From an uncultured Muribaculaceae bacterium (GTDB lineage: Bacteria; Bacteroidota; Bacteroidia; Bacteroidales; Muribaculaceae): a stretch of 7,879 nt of DNA. The stretch spans positions 1 through 7,879 of the forward strand of contig CALHWU010000099.1 of assembly GCA_938039795.1 (NCBI GenBank), in the 5' to 3' direction. The notes below the pieces were generated by a model. It searched no databases, had not been told where the DNA came from, and worked only from the letters and a program-made list of their open reading frames with translations. Shown here one piece after another: positions 5,558 through 7,879 of this stretch (position 1 is its first letter; each line of letters begins with the position of its first letter). The position numbers were made by a program, and so were the translations under genes.

Positions 5558-6817
5558 ATGGACATCACGCATATATTTCAGTCGCTTGGCGCCATAGTGT
5601 TCGAGATGGCGCCCTACATATTGCTCGGCTTTCTTTTCGCCGGGCTGCTCAATGAGTTTGTGAAGCCGCGCACTATGGCGCGCCATCTTTCGGGGCGCGG
5701 ACTGCTGCCGGTCATCAAGGCTGCGGCGCTCGGAGTGCCTCTGCCGCTATGCTCGTGCGGCGTTCTCCCGACAGCCGTGTCGCTCCGTAGGCGCGGTGCG
5801 AGCCGGGCGGCCTCGACGTCGTTTCTGATAGCCACGCCTCAGACCGGCGTGGATTCTATAGCGGCCACTTATTCGCTGTTAGGCCTGCCGTTCGCGATGA
5901 TCCGCCCTGTGGCGGCCCTTGTCGGGGCCGTGGCCGGAGGATGGGCCGTGGGACGGTTCGGCGGCGAGGAGAAGGCGGCCTCTGACGAGGAAAGCTGCTG
6001 CGCGGTCGGCGAGGAGGAGGCTTCATCGGGCGATGCCTCGCCTGGACGCCGCCTGCTGCGCGCTGTGCGCTACGGTTTTGTCGATATGGTGGGAAGTGTG
6101 GGCGGATGGCTTGTCATCGGCCTGATTGTGGCCGCGCTGATCACCGTGACGGTGCCTGAAAGCTTCTTCACAGCGCTGAGCGACAACCGTCTGCTGGCCA
6201 TGCTCGCCGTAGTGGCGGTGGCTGTGCCGATGTATGTGTGCGCCACCGGGTCGATACCTATCGCCATGTCGCTTATGATGAAGGGTCTGAGCCCCGGCAT
6301 CGCGTTCGTGATGCTGATGGCGGGGCCGGCGGCCAACTTCGCTTCGGTGATGATACTGTCGCGCACCAACGGGCGGCGTGCCACGGCGATCTATATAGCG
6401 TCGGTTGTCGCTACGGCCATCGGTTTCGGCCTGGTGATCGACTGTCTGCTGCCTCAGTCGTGGTTCGCTCTGCCCATGTCGGGCTCGGGCGCCTGCCATT
6501 CGGCCGAGGCGATAGGATGGTTCCCCAAAGTCTGCGGCATATTGCTGACGCTTCTTCTTGGATATACACTAATAGTGCAGCGCCTGATAAGGCGCCGCCG
6601 CAACAAAAATATCGAAAAGCAAATGAATAAGGATTATCGTATCAAGGGGATGAACTGCCCCCACTGCTCCGCTACGGTGGAGCGAACGATCCGCGGCCTT
6701 GAGGGCGTGGAGGAAGTGTCGGTCGATCTTGCCAAGGGAGTTGCCCACGTGAAAGGCAGTGTCGACGACGAGGTTCTTGCCCGCGCCGTGGAGCTCGCCG
6801 GTTTCAGCGTGGAGTGA
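5558..6817 (+). CDS. SO_0444-type Cu/Zn efflux permease with C-terminal HMA domain
   Basis: The 419-residue inner-membrane protein belongs to the permease family (DUF318/SO_0444 type) implicated in heavy-metal efflux. Hydrophobic segments lie at about 11-32, 50-74, 94-133, 178-199, 211-235, 245-267, 275-297 and 323-343. PLPLCSCGVLPTA (61-73) is the family's central motif with Cys65 and Cys67, followed by FLIATPQTGVDS (89-100). A second polar intramembrane motif is VCATGSIPIAMSL (227-239). A cytoplasmic loop (135-165) is acidic and holds Cys147-Cys148. After an Arg/Lys-rich stretch (342-354), residues 356-419 form an HMA domain with GMNCPHC (364-370) that should accept or deliver metal at the pore. 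Cu versus Zn specificity cannot be read from sequence. The start at 5558 begins the first helix; as is usual for the phylum there is no Shine-Dalgarno site. Its partner regulator lies 700 bp upstream. Confidence 0.88.
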   Translation: MDITHIFQSLGAIVFEMAPYILLGFLFAGLLNEFVKPRTMARHLSGRGLLPVIKAAALGVPLPLCSCGVLPTAVSLRRRGASRAASTSFLIATPQTGVDSIAATYSLLGLPFAMIRPVAALVGAVAGGWAVGRFGGEEKAASDEESCCAVGEEEASSGDASPGRRLLRAVRYGFVDMVGSVGGWLVIGLIVAALITVTVPESFFTALSDNRLLAMLAVVAVAVPMYVCATGSIPIAMSLMMKGLSPGIAFVMLMAGPAANFASVMILSRTNGRRATAIYIASVVATAIGFGLVIDCLLPQSWFALPMSGSGACHSAEAIGWFPKVCGILLTLLLGYTLIVQRLIRRRRNKNIEKQMNKDYRIKGMNCPHCSATVERTIRGLEGVEEVSVDLAKGVAHVKGSVDDEVLARAVELAGFSVE

Positions 6818-6835
6818 CCTCCGCAGACCGTCTGA

Positions 6836-7063
6836 TTACCAGCCAATCTCTATGACACGCTGCTCGCGCGTTGTGCCGTCCTGATTCTTATCGGTGACGG
6901 TGCAGCGCGCCGGCATTTTGTCGGCTTTCAGCTCCCAGTCGTATTCATGGGTGTCGGTCGATGTCTTGTCGGCCGAGAGGAAGGTGCGCTTCGCCGGCAG
7001 GTTGACCGATGCGCGTCCGAGAAGTCCGGCGAAGTAGGCATAGGCATGTTGCCGTCGGCAAAA
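6836..7063 (-). pseudogene. 5'-truncated remnant of a DUF4595-like secreted protein
   Basis: A minus-strand frame of 75 codons has no start codon. From about 7045 it reads AYAYFAGLLGRASVNLPAKR, continues through DTHEYDWELKADKMPARCTV, and ends REQRVIEIGW before a TAA at 6836-6838. The YDWELKADKMP-x-x-x-x-V-T pattern and the end on short alternating strands recall DUF4595 and similar Bacteroidales extracellular lipoproteins, where such a repeat closes the C-terminus. Everything upstream is missing: an in-frame stop (7064-7066) and then the argH terminator lie directly ahead. Without a start or promoter it should not be expressed. The family call is tentative; the coding nature of the fragment is more certain. 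Confidence 0.5.
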
Positions 7064-7067
7064 TTAT

Positions 7068-7122
7068 AAAAAAACGCTAAAACCAATGCGCCCCGGCCGG
7101 AAAAAACTTCGGCCGGGGCGCA
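7068..7122 (-). terminator. Strong intrinsic terminator of argH
   Basis: TGCGCCCCGGCC (7087-7098) and GGCCGGGGCGCA (7111-7122) pair perfectly; one more G-C pair (7099/7110) gives a 13-bp stem with a 10-base loop. On the minus strand the stem is followed by TTGGTTTTAGCGTTTTTTT, with the seven-T run at 7068-7074. It lies 33 bp past the argH stop, in the right orientation for that gene. Confidence 0.85.
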
Positions 7123-7155
7123 AGCAGAGGCCCGGATGGGTCAACTTGTCGCGGC

Positions 7156-7879
7156 TCAGGCGAGACGGTCGAGTACTCGCTGCATCTTGAGAGCGATCTC
7201 GGCGTTGCAGAGGTTGCCTATGGAGCCGGCGTGAGTATGGTGTACTTCGCGTGTGGGACGGTAGGTGCCCTCCTGCACCTGGCGTCCGATTGTGCGGTAA
7301 GCCTCGCGGAACGGCGTGCCGGCGAGCGTGAGACGGTTGACGTCCTCCACGGTGAAGAGATAGTCGTAGCGGGGATCGTCGAGTATGTCGGCGCGCACGC
7401 GTATGTGCTGCAGCATGAAGTCGGCCATCTCCAGACATGATCGGAGCTCGGTCGTGGCAGGGAAGATGATGTCCTTGAGCAGCTGCAGGTCGCGGTTGTA
7501 ACCCAACGGCAGATTGGCTGTCAGGAGCGCTATCTCGTTGGGGATGGCCTGAAGGCGGTTGCATTTGCCGCGCATGATCTCGAACACGTCGGGGTTCTTC
7601 TTGTGCGGCATTATCGACGATCCGGTGGTGAGCTCGTCGGGGAAGGAGATGAATCCGAAGTTCTGGCACATCCACATGCACACGTCCATGGCCAGATGTC
7701 CGAGGGTGGAGGCGATGGAGGCGATGGCCATGGCGGCAGCGCGCTCGGTCTTGCCGCGCGACATCTGTGCTGCCACCACGTTGTAGTGCATTGTCTCGAA
7801 GCCGAGCAGGCGAGTGGTCATCTCGCGGTCGAGCGGGAACGACGAGCCGTAGCCGGCGGCCGATCCCAGCGGATTCTGG
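7156..7879 (-). CDS. argH: Argininosuccinate lyase, C-terminal part
   Basis: The gene runs off the right edge; 240 C-terminal residues are visible out of about 450. The enzyme splits argininosuccinate into arginine and fumarate, the last step of arginine synthesis, as a cytosolic homotetramer. The visible part begins at the conserved QNPLGSAAGYGSSFPLDRE. It includes TTGSSIMPHKKNPDVFE, the fumarase/aspartase superfamily signature on the mobile loop with the catalytic Ser and the KKN substrate contacts, and then ANLPLGYNRDLQLLKD. The reading frame is intact to the stop at 7156-7158. An internal Met at 7821 is not the start, because conserved sequence continues upstream to the edge. Strong codon and composition match with the core genes of the window; the terminator follows closely. 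Confidence 0.95.
   Translation of the reverse strand, partial: QNPLGSAAGYGSSFPLDREMTTRLLGFETMHYNVVAAQMSRGKTERAAAMAIASIASTLGHLAMDVCMWMCQNFGFISFPDELTTGSSIMPHKKNPDVFEIMRGKCNRLQAIPNEIALLTANLPLGYNRDLQLLKDIIFPATTELRSCLEMADFMLQHIRVRADILDDPRYDYLFTVEDVNRLTLAGTPFREAYRTIGRQVQEGTYRPTREVHHTHAGSIGNLCNAEIALKMQRVLDRLA

Noticed and set aside
5218..5568. Minus-strand frame of 116 codons across the regulatory stretch
   Set aside because: It has no recognisable motif, no ribosome site, an atypical composition, and overlaps the promoter, direct repeats and palindrome.
7049..7061. TTGCCGTCGGCAA inverted repeat as a terminator
   Set aside because: The stem is only 5-6 bp with a 1-3 base loop and no T-run after it; the 13-bp stem at 7087-7122 is the real terminator.
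1..7879. CRISPR array, tRNA or rRNA genes
   Set aside because: No regularly spaced repeats of CRISPR type and no tRNA- or rRNA-like sequence were seen on either strand.

Overview
The window looks like a chromosomal stretch from a GC-rich member of the Bacteroidales, possibly Muribaculaceae-like. The evidence is promoter boxes of the Bacteroidetes type (TAnnTTTG), few Shine-Dalgarno sites ahead of the genes, GYF_2/dispanin and DUF2752 small membrane proteins, and a Bacteroidales-type small AraC regulator. The species assignment is inference.

Left edge (1-363, minus strand): the 5' end of a secreted endonuclease/exonuclease/phosphatase-family gene is cut off after about 65-70 codons. It runs into AT-rich DNA that carries a different open frame, which leaves the window. 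Next comes a plus-strand run. An unrecognised single-pass membrane protein (416-1654) has a promoter box only 4 bp before its ATG. It is followed by a tight housekeeping and sugar-metabolism cluster: a RhaM-type mutarotase (1684-2067), D-aminoacyl-tRNA deacylase (2081-2533), deoxyribose-phosphate aldolase (2538-3422), a GYF_2-dispanin membrane protein (3434-3931), a DUF2752 membrane protein (3928-4305) and an AraC-type regulator with an N-terminal HMA-like CxxC segment (4290-4859). Gaps are 4-29 bp and the last genes overlap, so this may be one long transcription unit.

Middle (4860-5557): a 700-bp AT-richer islet. On the minus strand it holds a 52-residue antitoxin-like gene with a good ribosome site, followed directly by only the last 30 codons of a GNAT acetyltransferase. 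I read this as a toxin-antitoxin pair whose toxin has been deleted. The rest is apparently regulatory DNA: a perfect 20-bp palindrome, two sets of GGAAT direct repeats, and a perfect TAnnTTTG box 35 bp before the next gene.

Right half: an SO_0444-type Cu/Zn efflux permease with a C-terminal HMA domain (5558-6817). The regulator at 4290-4859 and this permease probably form a metal-sensing and efflux pair. The strongest regulatory signal is GGAATnnnGCAAC, present twice 21 bp apart, just where an AraC-type activator would sit at the permease promoter. Beyond the permease are a 5'-truncated remnant resembling a DUF4595 secreted protein, a very strong minus-strand terminator, and the C-terminal half of argininosuccinate lyase (argH), which continues past the right edge.
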